DNA from: Parahaliea aestuarii
GTDB taxonomy: Bacteria; Pseudomonadota; Gammaproteobacteria; Pseudomonadales; Halieaceae
Direction: 5' to 3'
DNA length: 64,000 nucleotides
Assembly: GCF_008064635.1 (NCBI RefSeq)
Contig: NZ_VRYZ01000007.1
Coordinates: 230,503 to 294,502, forward strand
Shown here one piece after another: positions 54,001 through 63,353 of this stretch (position 1 is the stretch's first letter; each line of letters opens with the position of its first letter). The notes below the pieces were generated by a model that was given only the letters and a program-made list of their open reading frames with translations, searched no databases and was not told the DNA's origin. The translations under genes and the position numbers were made by a program.

Positions 54001-55251
54001 CTACGCGTTGGTTTTTACCCACAATTCCCTGAACACCACGGCGTTGTGGTCACTGCCGTCACGCTCTGGCTCGCCGTCCAGTTCGAGTTTGGGAAAACGC
54101 CGGAACAGCTCGCACATCGTCAGGTAGAGCTGACGCTTGGCCAGCGCGGCGCCGATGCAGTAGCGCGGGCCGTAGCCAAACAGCACGTCGGGATTGAACT
54201 CCCGCTGTACATCGAAGCGCTCGGGTTCGCTGTAATAGGCAGGGTCGCGGTCTTTCAGGTGGGGCATCAGCAGCACCATCTGCCCTTTGCGAATCTGCTG
54301 GCCCAGCAGCTCCATATCCTCCGGCGCATAGCGGGCGAAGCCCATCTTGGACTGGGTGGACCAGCGCATGATTTCACTGAAGGCGTTGGAGAAGGCGTCC
54401 GGCGAGGCCAGTGCAGTGGCTACCTGCCCGGGGTGCTTGAGCAGGGAGTAGACCGACCACTGCTGGGCGACCAGCGTGGTGTCGGCACCGGCGCCAATCA
54501 GCGCGAGGATCAGGGTGACGATGTCCCATTCACTGAATTTGTCGTTCTCGGCCTCGATTTTCAGCAGCACGCTGAGAAAATCATCGTCCTCGCCCGGGTT
54601 GGCGCGGCGCTCGGCGATCACCCGCTGCAGGATTTCGATGGCTCGGTTGCTGTCCTGCCGGGCCGCCTCGCGACGCTCATCGGAGATGGTCGGGTTCCAG
54701 GTCTCGGTGAAGGTGAGCACCACCCGTTCGATCTCGGGCCAGTAGCGCTCGGGCACACCGACCATGCGACTGATGGAAATAAAGGGGATACGGCTGGCGA
54801 TCTTCTCGATGTAATCAAAGCGTTCGACATCGCCCAGCTCGTCGAAGAGCTTTTCCACGTCCGGCTTGATGCGGCGCTGGATCTCATCCACCACGTTGCG
54901 GGAGAAGGCCGGTGACACCACCTTGCGAATCAGGCGGTGATGGTCGTGGTCGGCCAGCAGGCTGTGGCCAATCATGGCGCGCTCAAAATTGCTCCACTGG
55001 TCTTCGGGGGGGCGCGGCGGGGCGAATTCCCAGTCGTAGAAATCCGAGGACAGGTACTCCCGCCGCCAGCAGTCCATGATGTCCGGCATGCGGGTCATGA
55101 TCCAGGCCTGCCAGGGGGCGTACCACACCAGCGGCCCGCGACTGGCCAGCGCCAGGCACTGGGGAATGGGGTCGCGGAGGTAGGCCTCTGAGGACGGGTC
55201 AAACAGGGTTTCGATCGGGGTGTTGTTATTGGCTTCTGTGGCGGCGTTCAT
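54001..55251 (-). CDS. Cytochrome P450
   Basis: A 416-residue soluble bacterial P450 that hydroxylates a lipophilic substrate with electrons from an unlinked redox partner. The I helix is IGAGADTTLVA, the ExxR motif is in EIMRWS and the heme-binding loop is FGYGPRYCIGAAL with Cys365. ATG 55251 has GGAGCGAGG just before it. Substrate cannot be read from sequence; the SDR partner and the many acyl-CoA and LLM genes suggest terpenoid or steroid use. No ferredoxin is in the cluster. A large palindrome lies 29 bases upstream. Confidence 0.96.
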   Translation of the reverse strand: MNAATEANNNTPIETLFDPSSEAYLRDPIPQCLALASRGPLVWYAPWQAWIMTRMPDIMDCWRREYLSSDFYDWEFAPPRPPEDQWSNFERAMIGHSLLADHDHHRLIRKVVSPAFSRNVVDEIQRRIKPDVEKLFDELGDVERFDYIEKIASRIPFISISRMVGVPERYWPEIERVVLTFTETWNPTISDERREAARQDSNRAIEILQRVIAERRANPGEDDDFLSVLLKIEAENDKFSEWDIVTLILALIGAGADTTLVAQQWSVYSLLKHPGQVATALASPDAFSNAFSEIMRWSTQSKMGFARYAPEDMELLGQQIRKGQMVLLMPHLKDRDPAYYSEPERFDVQREFNPDVLFGYGPRYCIGAALAKRQLYLTMCELFRRFPKLELDGEPERDGSDHNAVVFRELWVKTNA

Positions 55252-55279
55252 GGCCTCGCTCCTGTGGCGATCACTCGAC

Positions 55280-55311
55280 GAGCACAAATATACATATGTG
55301 CATTTTTGCTC
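55280..55311. promoter_or_regulatory. 32-bp imperfect palindrome upstream of the P450 gene
   Basis: The stretch from GAGCA to TGCTC is symmetric at 26 of 32 positions around the centre ACATATGT. Its place, 29 bases before the P450 start, fits a repressor operator (TetR or GntR type). No regulator gene is adjacent. Confidence 0.6.
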
Positions 55312-55382
55312 ACAAGTTTACTTTTATTAATCTGGCGACAGGCGCGGCCCGCAGCGTAAAACAACGCCGCCACAGAAACACA

Positions 55383-55404
55383 AACCCCGGCCTGGGCCGG
55401 GGTT
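55383..55404 (-). terminator. Probable terminator of fur
   Basis: Perfect 10-bp stem AACCCCGGCC/GGCCGGGGTT with loop TG. On the minus strand it follows the fur stop codon by about 50 bases and is followed by TGTGTTTCTG, only a weak T run, so efficiency is uncertain. Confidence 0.6.
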
Positions 55405-55455
55405 GGGAAGGAAAGTCGAAAATCGTCCGGAGAGAACCCGGGAGACGGTGGCGCT

Positions 55456-55875
55456 CTACTTGTCGTCGGACTTGCGTACGTAGAGCACCAGGGAATGATC
55501 CACCAGTTCGAAGCCGTGCTGCGCGGCAATTTCGCGCTGGCGCCGCTCAATGATCTCGTCGTGGAACTCCACCACGTCGCCACTGCTCACACAGACCATG
55601 TGGTCGTGGTGATCGCCCCGGGCCAGTTCGAACACCGAATGCCCGGTTTCAAAATTGTGGCGCGTCACCAGCCCCGCCGTCTCGAACTGGGTGAGCACCC
55701 GGTAAACAGTGGCCAGGCCAACATCCTCGCCCGCATCCAGCAGGGCGCGGTAGACATCCTCGGCGCTGAGGTGCTCGGCACTGTCACCAGTGGATTCCAG
55801 TATTTGCAGGATCTTTACGCGAGGCAGGGTGACTTTTAGGCCTGCTTTGCGCAGTTCCTGATTCTCTACGGCCAT
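55456..55875 (-). CDS. fur: Ferric uptake regulator Fur
   Basis: Iron-dependent repressor, 139 residues: winged helix with LPRVKILQIL and LATVYRVLTQFETAGLV, metal site HHDHMVC and a dimer domain. As in Pseudomonas Fur, only one Cys remains in the position of the CxxC zinc site (MVCVSSGD). It is divergent from bamE, a widespread arrangement. No clear Fur box is visible in the fur-bamE gap. Confidence 0.97.
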   Translation of the reverse strand: MAVENQELRKAGLKVTLPRVKILQILESTGDSAEHLSAEDVYRALLDAGEDVGLATVYRVLTQFETAGLVTRHNFETGHSVFELARGDHHDHMVCVSSGDVVEFHDEIIERRQREIAAQHGFELVDHSLVLYVRKSDDK

Positions 55876-55949
55876 GGGCGAGGGGTTCTCGTTGCGTTGC
55901 GGTGGGGGTATGATGCCACCCCTGTTACTGAAGTGGAAGTTTAGACCCT

Positions 55950-56342
55950 ATGCGCAGCCTTTTCCTCCTGCTGATTGCGATTTCCCTGAGCGGCTGCGGC
56001 GCCCTGGGCTTTCCCGGCGTATACAAGATCGACGTGGAACAGGGCAACCTGGTGAATCAGGACATGGTGGATCAGTTGCAACCCGGCATGAGTCGCCGCC
56101 AGGTGCGCTTCATACTCGGCACACCGCTGGTGGAAGACCCCTTCAACCAGAGCCGCTGGGACTACCCCTACGTGCTGCGCAACGGCAACGATATTATCCG
56201 CAAGGCGCAAATGACGGTGCACTTCGATGGCGACAGCCTGGTGGATGTCACCGGCGATTACCAGCCTGACTGGGCCAGCGGGAGCACCTCAGATGACAGC
56301 GGCGACAGCGCCGAATCCGATTCCGACGACAGCCGGGCCTGA
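55950..56342 (+). CDS. bamE: Outer membrane protein assembly factor BamE
   Basis: Small lipoprotein of the BAM complex. The 130-residue protein has the lipobox LSGC after a hydrophobic N-terminus (LFLLLIAISLSGCG), and the family block DQLQPGMSRRQVRFILGTPL. A long acidic Ser/Asp tail (about 107-130) follows. It is convergent with rnfH. Confidence 0.96.
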   Translation: MRSLFLLLIAISLSGCGALGFPGVYKIDVEQGNLVNQDMVDQLQPGMSRRQVRFILGTPLVEDPFNQSRWDYPYVLRNGNDIIRKAQMTVHFDGDSLVDVTGDYQPDWASGSTSDDSGDSAESDSDDSRA

Positions 56343-56347
56343 GCCCG

Positions 56348-56662
56348 TCATTCCCCGGCGTCGTCCTTGCGCCGCTCCTTGACCCGCGCAGCCCGCGCCT
56401 TGCGTACCTCCTTGGGATCGGCAATCAGCGGGCGGTAAACCTCCACCCGGTCGCCCTCGCGCAATTCCTGCTGCGGGCCCACCACCTTGCCAAAAATCCC
56501 CAGCTTGGCACTATCCACGTCCAGGCCCTCAAACAGGCGCTCCAGTCCGGCCCGGCGCACGGCGTCAATGGCTGTGGTGCCCCGCGCAACCTGCAGCGGC
56601 ACAATGGCCTGCTTGTCCGGCAGCGCGTAGGCTACCTCCACGTGGATACTTTCAGCGCTCAC
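56348..56662 (-). CDS. rnfH: RnfH family Ubiquitin-like protein
   Basis: A 104-residue beta-grasp protein: VEVAYALPDKQAIVPLQVA, the IFGKVV block and REGDRVEVYRPLIADPKEVR, all family marks. GTG 56662 overlaps the ratA stop (GTGA), so the two are coupled. Function in the cell is still unclear. Confidence 0.93.
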   Translation of the reverse strand: MSAESIHVEVAYALPDKQAIVPLQVARGTTAIDAVRRAGLERLFEGLDVDSAKLGIFGKVVGPQQELREGDRVEVYRPLIADPKEVRKARAARVKERRKDDAGE

Positions 56663-57105
56663 CGCACTCCCTCCTGTCCATAAACCTGCCTGGCGCGCTG
56701 CCCCAGCGCATCCACCAGATTGTTGCTCACTTTGTCGAAGAGTCTGGCTGCCGCCAGGCCAAGCACCGCATTGGACGCAGTGAATTCAAGCTGCAGGGTC
56801 ACCTTGCAGGCGCTCTCGCCCAGGGGCTTGAAACCCCAGTAGCCGTGAAAGCGGTCGAAGGGACCGTCCAGCAACTCCAGGCGAATGGCACGGTTTTCCT
56901 CGAGAAAATTGCGGGTGCTGAAGCTGTGGCTGATTCCGCCCTTGGACAGATCCAGGCGCGCCTCCACCAGGTTGCCTTCGCAGCGCAGGATTTCGGCGCC
57001 CACACAACCGTCCATAAAGGCCGGGTAGGCCTCGATGTCATTGACCAGATCGTATATCTGCTCTGCCCGATAGGGCAGCAGCGCGCTGCGGTTGATGTTC
57101 GTCAT
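56659..57105 (-). CDS. ratA: RatA-like START/Coq10 family protein
   Basis: A 148-residue START-like protein: SALLPYRAEQIYDLVNDIEAYP, LVEARLDLSKGGI and DGPFDRFHGYWGF are the family blocks. E. coli RatA was described as a ribosome-association toxin, and the fold is that of Coq10, so ubiquinone trafficking is an equally good view. It is divergent from smpB across the transporter gene. Confidence 0.92.
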   Translation of the reverse strand: MTNINRSALLPYRAEQIYDLVNDIEAYPAFMDGCVGAEILRCEGNLVEARLDLSKGGISHSFSTRNFLEENRAIRLELLDGPFDRFHGYWGFKPLGESACKVTLQLEFTASNAVLGLAAARLFDKVSNNLVDALGQRARQVYGQEGVR

Positions 57106-57118
57106 GCGTCCTGTGAGG

Positions 57119-58486
57119 TCAACTCGCCGGCCACCACCGCGACCAGGCGGCCGTCAGCAGGACCAGCGCAATAGCCGGCGGGGCAATATAACGTAACAGC
57201 CCGTACCAAAGCGAAAAAAATCCGTCCTGCTCGCGGTACAGGCAGGCCCGCAGCAGCTCTCGCCGCATGCGCCAGCCGGCGAACAGGCACAGCAGCAGGG
57301 CATTGAGCGGCAGCAGCCATTCACCCAGCAGTCGATCCAGTTGTACGAACAGGCCATCCGGCCGCGCCGGGTTATCCGCCAGCGAAACCGACAGCAGCAC
57401 CACCAGGGATGCGCACAGGCCACCGGCCGCCAGCACCGCCGCGCCGCGGCGCAGGGGCAGGCAACTGCGCAGGGCCTGCACCACCACTTCCAGCAGGGCA
57501 ATGGCGGCACCCAGTGCGGCAACCACCACCATCAGGAAGAACAGCGCTCCGAACAACTCGCCACCAGTGGCGTTGCCAAAGGCATAGGGCACCGCCACAA
57601 ACAGCAGGCCGGGGCCCGCGGTGGGGGCCAGATTGTGGGCGAACAGCACCGGAAAGATAGCGAGTCCGGCGGCGATGCTGATCAAGCTGTCGAACAGGGC
57701 AATGGCAATCACGCTGCGCCCTACCGGAATACGCTCGGGCGCACTGGCACCGTAGACGATACCCACCGCCAGGCCGATGCCGAGGGTGTAGAAGGCCTGT
57801 CCCAGTGCCGCCCGCAAAGAGTGCAGATTGAAATCGAGCAGCTGGGCGGAAAACAGAAACTCGCGGGCAGCGGACAGGTCTCCCTCCGCCATGGCGTAGC
57901 GCACCAAAACCCCCAGCAGCGCGATCAAACCCGGCAGCAGCAACCACGGCGCCAGGCCAAGCCCACGGCGCAGGCCGCAGCCCACCACCAGCATCACCGT
58001 CAGCAAAAACACGGCCTGCCAATACAGTTGCGCGGGCAGGTCCAGCAGCAGCTGCTCGAAATACTCCCCGACATTGACCAGACTGGCGGAGGAGAAGGCC
58101 CCATCGTGAATACTGCTGGCAAAGGCCAGTGCCCAACCGGCCACAACCACGTAATAGGCCAGTAGCAACAGGGCGGACACGCTGGCCAGCACGCCGACCC
58201 AGACCCAGTGGCGAGAGCGCAGGGAGCGGTCGGCACTGTCGCGCAGCGCCTGCAACGGCCCGGCGCGGCTGTAATTGCCCAGCGCCACTTCGGCAATCAG
58301 CACCGGCACCGCCAGTACAAACAGGCACAGCAGGTACAGCAGCACGAAGGCGCCGCCACCGTGCTCACCGGTGAGATAGGAAAAGCGCCAGAGATTGCCG
58401 AGACCGACGGCAAAAGCCGCCAGGGCCAGCACGAAGGTCATCCGGGAGCGCCACTGGGCCGGGGCCGAAAGGTTACGCAGCAGCAA
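57119..58486 (-). CDS. Sodium-dependent transporter (NSS/SNF family)
   Basis: A 455-residue sodium symporter with about 11-12 membrane helices. The TM1 signature GLGNLWRFSYLTGEHGGGAF and AEVALGNYSR segment are present. It starts at TTG 58486, behind AAGGG, as no ATG fits the N-terminus. Likely substrate is an amino acid or related compound; not specified by sequence. It lies between ratA and divergent smpB. Confidence 0.92.
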   Translation of the reverse strand: MLLRNLSAPAQWRSRMTFVLALAAFAVGLGNLWRFSYLTGEHGGGAFVLLYLLCLFVLAVPVLIAEVALGNYSRAGPLQALRDSADRSLRSRHWVWVGVLASVSALLLLAYYVVVAGWALAFASSIHDGAFSSASLVNVGEYFEQLLLDLPAQLYWQAVFLLTVMLVVGCGLRRGLGLAPWLLLPGLIALLGVLVRYAMAEGDLSAAREFLFSAQLLDFNLHSLRAALGQAFYTLGIGLAVGIVYGASAPERIPVGRSVIAIALFDSLISIAAGLAIFPVLFAHNLAPTAGPGLLFVAVPYAFGNATGGELFGALFFLMVVVAALGAAIALLEVVVQALRSCLPLRRGAAVLAAGGLCASLVVLLSVSLADNPARPDGLFVQLDRLLGEWLLPLNALLLCLFAGWRMRRELLRACLYREQDGFFSLWYGLLRYIAPPAIALVLLTAAWSRWWPAS

Positions 58487-58579
58487 GTGAAAAATACCCT
58501 TTTATCATGGAGTTAGATTGCATCAGGGCCGCCGCGATGAAAAGGGAAAGATTCACCTTCCCCGCGCCGCAGCGCTCCG

Positions 58580-58585
58580 TATAAT
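58580..58585 (+). promoter_or_regulatory. smpB: Consensus -10 box just before smpB
   Basis: TATAAT at 58580-58585 is seven bases before the ATG, with a GC-rich discriminator between. Transcription would then start at or next to the initiation codon, giving a nearly leaderless mRNA. The -35 region is weak. Confidence 0.6.
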
Positions 58586-58592
58586 GCGCGCC

Positions 58593-59075
58593 ATGGCCAA
58601 GAAGAAACCCAAAGTCTCTGACAACGTGATCGTGCGCAACAAGCGCGCGAGTTTCGATTACCAATTGCTGGAAACCTTTGAAGCCGGGGTTTCCCTGACC
58701 GGCTGGGAGGTCAAGAGCCTGCGCATGGGCAAGGCCCAGCTGACCGACTCCTATGTGCTGATGAAAAACGGCGAGGCCTGGCTGCTGGGTGCCCAGATTA
58801 CGCCGCTGGATACGGTGTCGACCCATTTCGTCACCGACCCCACCCGCACCCGTAAACTGCTGCTACACAAGAAAGAGCTGGCAAAGATCCTGGCGGCTAC
58901 TGCCCAGAAAGGCCAGACCTGCGTCTGCACACAGCTGTACTGGAAGGGGCACCTGGTGAAAGCGCGCATCGCCCTCGCCCAGGGCAAGCAGAGCCACGAC
59001 AAGCGCGACACCGAGAAGGACCGCGACTGGGGCCGGCAAAAGCAGCGCATTATCCGCGACAACGTCAAGCAATAA
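58593..59075 (+). CDS. smpB: SsrA-binding protein SmpB
   Basis: Partner of tmRNA in trans-translation. The 160-residue protein starts [19 protein letters not shown] and has [24 protein letters not shown] and the basic tail [17 protein letters not shown] that enters the ribosome mRNA channel. ssrA lies 4.3 kb downstream. There is no Shine-Dalgarno. The frame upstream to 58518 is not part of the gene. Confidence 0.97.
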   Translation: MAKKKPKVSDNVIVRNKRASFDYQLLETFEAGVSLTGWEVKSLRMGKAQLTDSYVLMKNGEAWLLGAQITPLDTVSTHFVTDPTRTRKLLLHKKELAKILAATAQKGQTCVCTQLYWKGHLVKARIALAQGKQSHDKRDTEKDRDWGRQKQRIIRDNVKQ

Positions 59076-59394
59076 GCCGTCCCGCCTGCTTATGCAGGAA
59101 CAGTCTAAGCCGCGACTTGCGAAAGCGGGCCCGGCCAACCATAGTTAAAACGCAGCCGGCGCCCGCGCCCTCCACCTGGCAATTGGCAAAGGCAACAACA
59201 CCGGCTGCGGCAATACGGTTATGACACCGCAATACTCTCCCATGGAGGAGAGCGCCAGGCGAGGGGCCCTGGCGCGATGCAATCCCCTCGCCACAGGCTG
59301 ACAAACCGTCCCGGCCGCATTCGGGTGGCACTCTGCCAGTCGACTGCGGCTTTCTATTGTCCGGACTCCAATCCCTTCCTGCGCCTGTGTGGAT
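59076..59394. other. 319-base gene-free stretch with inverted repeats
   Basis: Between convergent smpB and TauE genes. Stems seen: CCTGC/GCAGG near 59088; CGCAGCCGG (59151-59159) with CCGGCTGCG (59201-59209) enclosing a smaller GCCAATTGGC-type palindrome; and GCGCCAGG with CCTGGCGC near 59251-59275. No coding frame is convincing and no T-rich terminator is obvious. Confidence 0.4.
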
Positions 59395-60162
59395 TCACAT
59401 GAGCGCCTGCAGTGTTGTCGTTACCCCCACGGCCATCAATACAGCCACCGCCACCTGCCGGTACAGGCGGCTGCCATAGCGGTGGAACAGGTAATAGCCC
59501 AGCCGGTCGCCAAGCAACATGGCCGGGAAGGCCAGCAGGAACAGCAGCGGCGATTGCACCGTAACCAGGCCGGCCAGGCTGTAGGAAGCCAGAGCCATCA
59601 CCGCCGAGAACAGGAAGAAGGTCATCAGCAGGGCGCGCGCTCGTCCCGGGTCACTCTCCGCCGCCACCGCATATACCACCACCGGCGGGCCGGGAATGGC
59701 AAAGGCGCCATTCAGAACGCCGGATGCGGCACCGGCCGCCGCCCGCCATCGCGCTCCCGGGCGCGGCCCCTCTTGCGCAGGGCGATACAGGGTCAACGCC
59801 AGCGAGGCGGACACGACCGCCAGCCCAATCCACAACTGGAACTGTGCTGGCGACAGGCCCGCCAGCAGGGAAGCCCCGACCAGGGTACCCAGCAGGGACA
59901 GTGACAGCATCGGCAACATGGGGCGCAGAGGATACTGCCCCCAGTAGGTTTTCAGGGTCAGCAAGCTGACCGCCAGCGTCAGTGATGCGCTGAGCACCAC
60001 CGCCTGCGTGGGTGGCATGATCATGGAGAACACCGGCACCGCCGCCAGCGCAAAGCCGAACCCGGTGAAGGCGCGCATCACCGCGGCGAAGACGACCACA
60101 GCCCAGACCAGCGCCAACTGCGCAAGGTCGAGCTGAACCAGCCAGTCACCCGCCAGGCTCAC
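59395..60162 (-). CDS. Sulfite exporter TauE/SafE family permease
   Basis: A 255-residue membrane protein with about 8 helices in two halves. MRAFTGFGFALAAVP and NGAFAIPGPPVVVYA are the repeat motifs of the family. GTG 60162 follows GGGGGAGG. Exported compound unknown (sulfite or sulfoacetate in known members). No sulfur genes adjoin it. Confidence 0.9.
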   Translation of the reverse strand: MSLAGDWLVQLDLAQLALVWAVVVFAAVMRAFTGFGFALAAVPVFSMIMPPTQAVVLSASLTLAVSLLTLKTYWGQYPLRPMLPMLSLSLLGTLVGASLLAGLSPAQFQLWIGLAVVSASLALTLYRPAQEGPRPGARWRAAAGAASGVLNGAFAIPGPPVVVYAVAAESDPGRARALLMTFFLFSAVMALASYSLAGLVTVQSPLLFLLAFPAMLLGDRLGYYLFHRYGSRLYRQVAVAVLMAVGVTTTLQALM

Positions 60163-60201
60163 AGTGCCTCCCCCGGATGCCGGTAGCTATCGGGACTCTG
60201 T

Positions 60202-61992
60202 TCAGGCTGCTGCGCGCTCCGCCAGTTGGTTCACCCGCACCAGCCGCCCCGGATACGCTCCGGTCAGCTGATCGTTCTCCAGCACCACCTCGCCGGCGAC
60301 AATCACGGCGCGATAGCCGCTCGCCTCCTGCAGCAGGCGCTGCCCGCCAGCGGGAAGATCCTGCACCATGTGCGGCGCGTGCAGTCGCAGGCGCTCGATG
60401 TCGATCACATTGAGGTTGGCCTTGAGCCCCACGCGGATGCGGCCGCGATCACCCATGCCACAGTAGTCGGCGATATCGCTGGTCAGTCGGCGCACCGCGT
60501 CTTTCAGCTCCAGCTTGCTGCCACGCTGGCGATCGCGAGTCCAGTAGCTGAGCAGGTAGGTGGGGAAGCTGGAGTCACACACCGTGCCCACGTGGGCGCC
60601 GCCGTCCGACAGCCCCATGATGGACAGCGGGTGCTGCATCATGGTGTACACATTGTCGTAGTTCATCTCGGTGTAGTTGTAGATCGGGAAATAGAGCAGT
60701 TCCCGGCCGTCGTTCTCCAGCATGAGATCGTAGATCATCTCCAGCGTGGGTACGCGGCGGTCCTTCGCCATCTGCAGCACCGAGGTTTCCTCGGTCTGCT
60801 CGTAGTCCGGGTTTTCACCCAGGCGGAAGGTTTTGCTGGCGACAAAGTCCACCGCTGCCAACAGGGCGTCGGCGATGGGCGGCACCGGCGTGCCATCGCC
60901 GGCCATCGGCTCGGACTTTTCGCTCAGCAGCTGCGCCTTGAAGGCCGGATCGCGCATCTGTTCGACCCGCTCCGCCAGCGGCAGGTGACAGATACGCTTG
61001 TAGCTCGGAAAACCGATAAATGGGTGGAATGTACACTGCAGGCCCACGGTCACACCAATGCCCCGTGGGGCCGTCTGCAGGCGCATGTTCAAGCCCTGTT
61101 CGGCGGCCTGCTCCGCCCGCTTGATAATGCGCAGCCACTGGTCCGGCGCGAAGTCCCGCTGCATCAGCGACAGGGAAAAAGGGCGGCCGTTGGCGGCGCG
61201 GGCGAAGGTTTCCAGCAGGTCAAACTCTTCGTCAAAGCGGTCGCCGTCGTCGGCCACTCGCTCCAGGTTGAAATCGTTGACCGCCTGCAATACGCCGTGG
61301 GAAAGGCCGTCAAAGGCGCTGGCGATGCCCGCCAGTTCACCGCTGGAGGCTTCCGAGGATGGCGTCCAGTCGCCGTCCGCACTGCGATGTACATCGGAGC
61401 GCCCCGTGGAGAAGCCAATGGCGCCCGCGTCCAGGGCCTCGCGCGTCAGGCGGCGCATCTCGGCGATGTCACTCTCGGTGGCTTCCTCGTCGAACACGGC
61501 CCGCTCGCCCATCACATAGACCCGCAGCGGGTCGTGGGTCACCTGTACGGCAAAGTCGATGCTGTGGGGTTTGGCGTCAAGGGCATCCATGTACTCCGGC
61601 AGGGTTTCCCAGTCCCAGGTGATGCCCTCTGCCAGCGCGGTGCCGGGGATATCCTCGACCCCTTCCATCAACCGGATCAGCCTGTCGCGGTCAGTGGCGC
61701 GCACCGGCGCAAAGCCCACGCCACAGCTGCCCATCACCACGGTGCTCACGCCGTGATTGATGCTGGGCTGCAGGTCCGCATCCCAGGACACCTGCCCGTC
61801 GTAGTGCGTGTGCAGGTCGATAAAGCCGGGGGTTACGATCTTGCCGGCGGCGTCGATCACCTGCGCGGCTTCGCCAGCGCATTCGCCCACCGCCACAATG
61901 AGCCCGTCCTTTACCGCGACATTGCACTGCACCGGGTCGTTACCTTCACCGTCGAAAACGGCGCCATTGATGATCTTGAGGTCGAATTGCAT
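60202..61992 (-). CDS. D-aminoacylase-like amidohydrolase family protein
   Basis: A 596-residue metal-dependent hydrolase. The metal motif PGFIDLHTHYDGQ, MGSCGVGFAP, a His-rich centre and SDGGAHVGTVCD near the end match N-acyl-D-amino-acid deacylases. The start MQFDLKIINGAVFDGEGN at 61992 is typical; the frame runs on to 62058. It is 39 bases before the TauE gene on the same strand. Actual substrate is not certain, since many such enzymes act on other amides. Confidence 0.9.
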   Translation of the reverse strand: MQFDLKIINGAVFDGEGNDPVQCNVAVKDGLIVAVGECAGEAAQVIDAAGKIVTPGFIDLHTHYDGQVSWDADLQPSINHGVSTVVMGSCGVGFAPVRATDRDRLIRLMEGVEDIPGTALAEGITWDWETLPEYMDALDAKPHSIDFAVQVTHDPLRVYVMGERAVFDEEATESDIAEMRRLTREALDAGAIGFSTGRSDVHRSADGDWTPSSEASSGELAGIASAFDGLSHGVLQAVNDFNLERVADDGDRFDEEFDLLETFARAANGRPFSLSLMQRDFAPDQWLRIIKRAEQAAEQGLNMRLQTAPRGIGVTVGLQCTFHPFIGFPSYKRICHLPLAERVEQMRDPAFKAQLLSEKSEPMAGDGTPVPPIADALLAAVDFVASKTFRLGENPDYEQTEETSVLQMAKDRRVPTLEMIYDLMLENDGRELLYFPIYNYTEMNYDNVYTMMQHPLSIMGLSDGGAHVGTVCDSSFPTYLLSYWTRDRQRGSKLELKDAVRRLTSDIADYCGMGDRGRIRVGLKANLNVIDIERLRLHAPHMVQDLPAGGQRLLQEASGYRAVIVAGEVVLENDQLTGAYPGRLVRVNQLAERAAA

Positions 61993-62156
61993 GGTCTCTC
62001 CCCGGCTGCGGCCGGTCCTGTCTTCTGCTGGAACGGTCCGGGCCCATGGCCCGGTCACACTATGGGCAGAAGTCTAGACAAGCCCGCTGTGGGCAGTAAG
62101 GGTTAAATCAGGCCAAGTCGGGTGATTACAGGCCGGGGCGGAATGTCAGGCACCGA

Positions 62157-63230
62157 TTACAGCCCACCCTCTGCCTGCAGTGCTAGGGGCAGAGGGATAG
62201 CAAACTGCTCCGCCCACGGGGCGAGGTCAGCCATGATGCCCGGGTAAAGGTCCACCCCCTGGGCCAGCTGCTGCTGGCGCAGCTCCCAGGCGCGCCGCCC
62301 GGGGAAACGCGCCGGGGGCTGCCCCGCCGGCACTGCGCTCTGCTCGCAAAGCGACTGCAGCGCGCCGAGCTGGCGGCGAAAGTTCTCCGGCGTGGTAAAG
62401 GCGCCGGGATCGATAACCTGCAGAAACACCGAATTGGCTTCGCCGTCATTACGCGCGGCCGCATCGGCCCGCCCGTAACCGCCCAGGGCCATACTCAATA
62501 CTTCGGTAAACACCGACAACGCGGCACCCTTGTAACCGTGGGCGGCGCCGCCGATGGGCATGATGCTACCGCCCTCCCCCAGCGCCGCGGGGTCATCGGT
62601 GATCTCCCCCGCGCGGTTCTTCAGGCAGGGTTCGGGCAGCCGCTTGCCCTCCCGCTGCGCGCGCGCCACATAGCCGCCGGCGGTAATCGACATACTGATA
62701 TCGAACAACAGCGGGCAATCTTCCCCCGGCGCCGCGAAGGCGATAGGGTTGGCTGAAAACAGCGGATCGATACCGCCAAAAGCGCTGACCGTATTTTCCG
62801 CCGGGGTGGAGCAGGTCATCAGTACCGCGTAACCCGCCTCCACGATGCGTGGCAGGTAGGCGGCAAGGCAGGCGATGTGCTGGCTGCGGCGCAGGGTGGC
62901 CGTCACCACACCGTGCTCCGCCACCCGAGCCAGCGCCTGATCCAGCGCCAGGCGCACCACCCAGGGCCCCGGCAGAAAACCGGCGTCCCAGTTAAACAGG
63001 GCGCCGCGATCAGCCAGTACCTGCGGTTCCCCGTCAACGCGGCTCTCGCCACCCTGCAGCCAGCGCAGATTGTGCGGCACCCGGTTCAGGCCGTGAGTGG
63101 AAAAGCCCATCAGATCCGCCTCCAGAAACACCTCGGCAAGTACCGCGGCACGCTCCGGTGCCAGGCCTGCCCCTGTAAACAGGCTGGCGGTAAATTGCTG
63201 CAGGTCTTCGGCCTTGTAGCGCGCGGTCAT
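62157..63230 (-). CDS. Ldh family (malate/L-lactate-type) oxidoreductase
   Basis: A 357-residue NAD(P)-dependent dehydrogenase of the YbiC/ComC group. FLEADLMGFSTHGLNRVP carries the catalytic His, with GGIDPLFSANPIAFAAP and GGAAHGYKGAALSVF further on. Known members oxidise L-sulfolactate, ureidoglycolate, malate or lactate. Sulfolactate would suit the nearby TauE/SafE exporter, but this is speculative. Confidence 0.9.
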   Translation of the reverse strand: MTARYKAEDLQQFTASLFTGAGLAPERAAVLAEVFLEADLMGFSTHGLNRVPHNLRWLQGGESRVDGEPQVLADRGALFNWDAGFLPGPWVVRLALDQALARVAEHGVVTATLRRSQHIACLAAYLPRIVEAGYAVLMTCSTPAENTVSAFGGIDPLFSANPIAFAAPGEDCPLLFDISMSITAGGYVARAQREGKRLPEPCLKNRAGEITDDPAALGEGGSIMPIGGAAHGYKGAALSVFTEVLSMALGGYGRADAAARNDGEANSVFLQVIDPGAFTTPENFRRQLGALQSLCEQSAVPAGQPPARFPGRRAWELRQQQLAQGVDLYPGIMADLAPWAEQFAIPLPLALQAEGGL

Positions 63231-63353
63231 TGCATATCCCTGTCCAGTAAATTCACTTCACCCTAGTGCAGAGCGCCCCCCGTCATCAAGCCGGCTGCCG
63301 CACGGTATGGGAACTTTCGCAAAATTCACGGTCAAAGTCTGTGCGGAGTGCGT

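Noticed and set aside
55876..55949. Fur box between fur and bamE
   Set aside because: No stretch with convincing GATAATGAT-type symmetry.
60226..62106. Rightward open frame of 626 codons opposite the amidohydrolase
   Set aside because: Shadow frame; the minus strand has a full metal-dependent hydrolase with all motifs.
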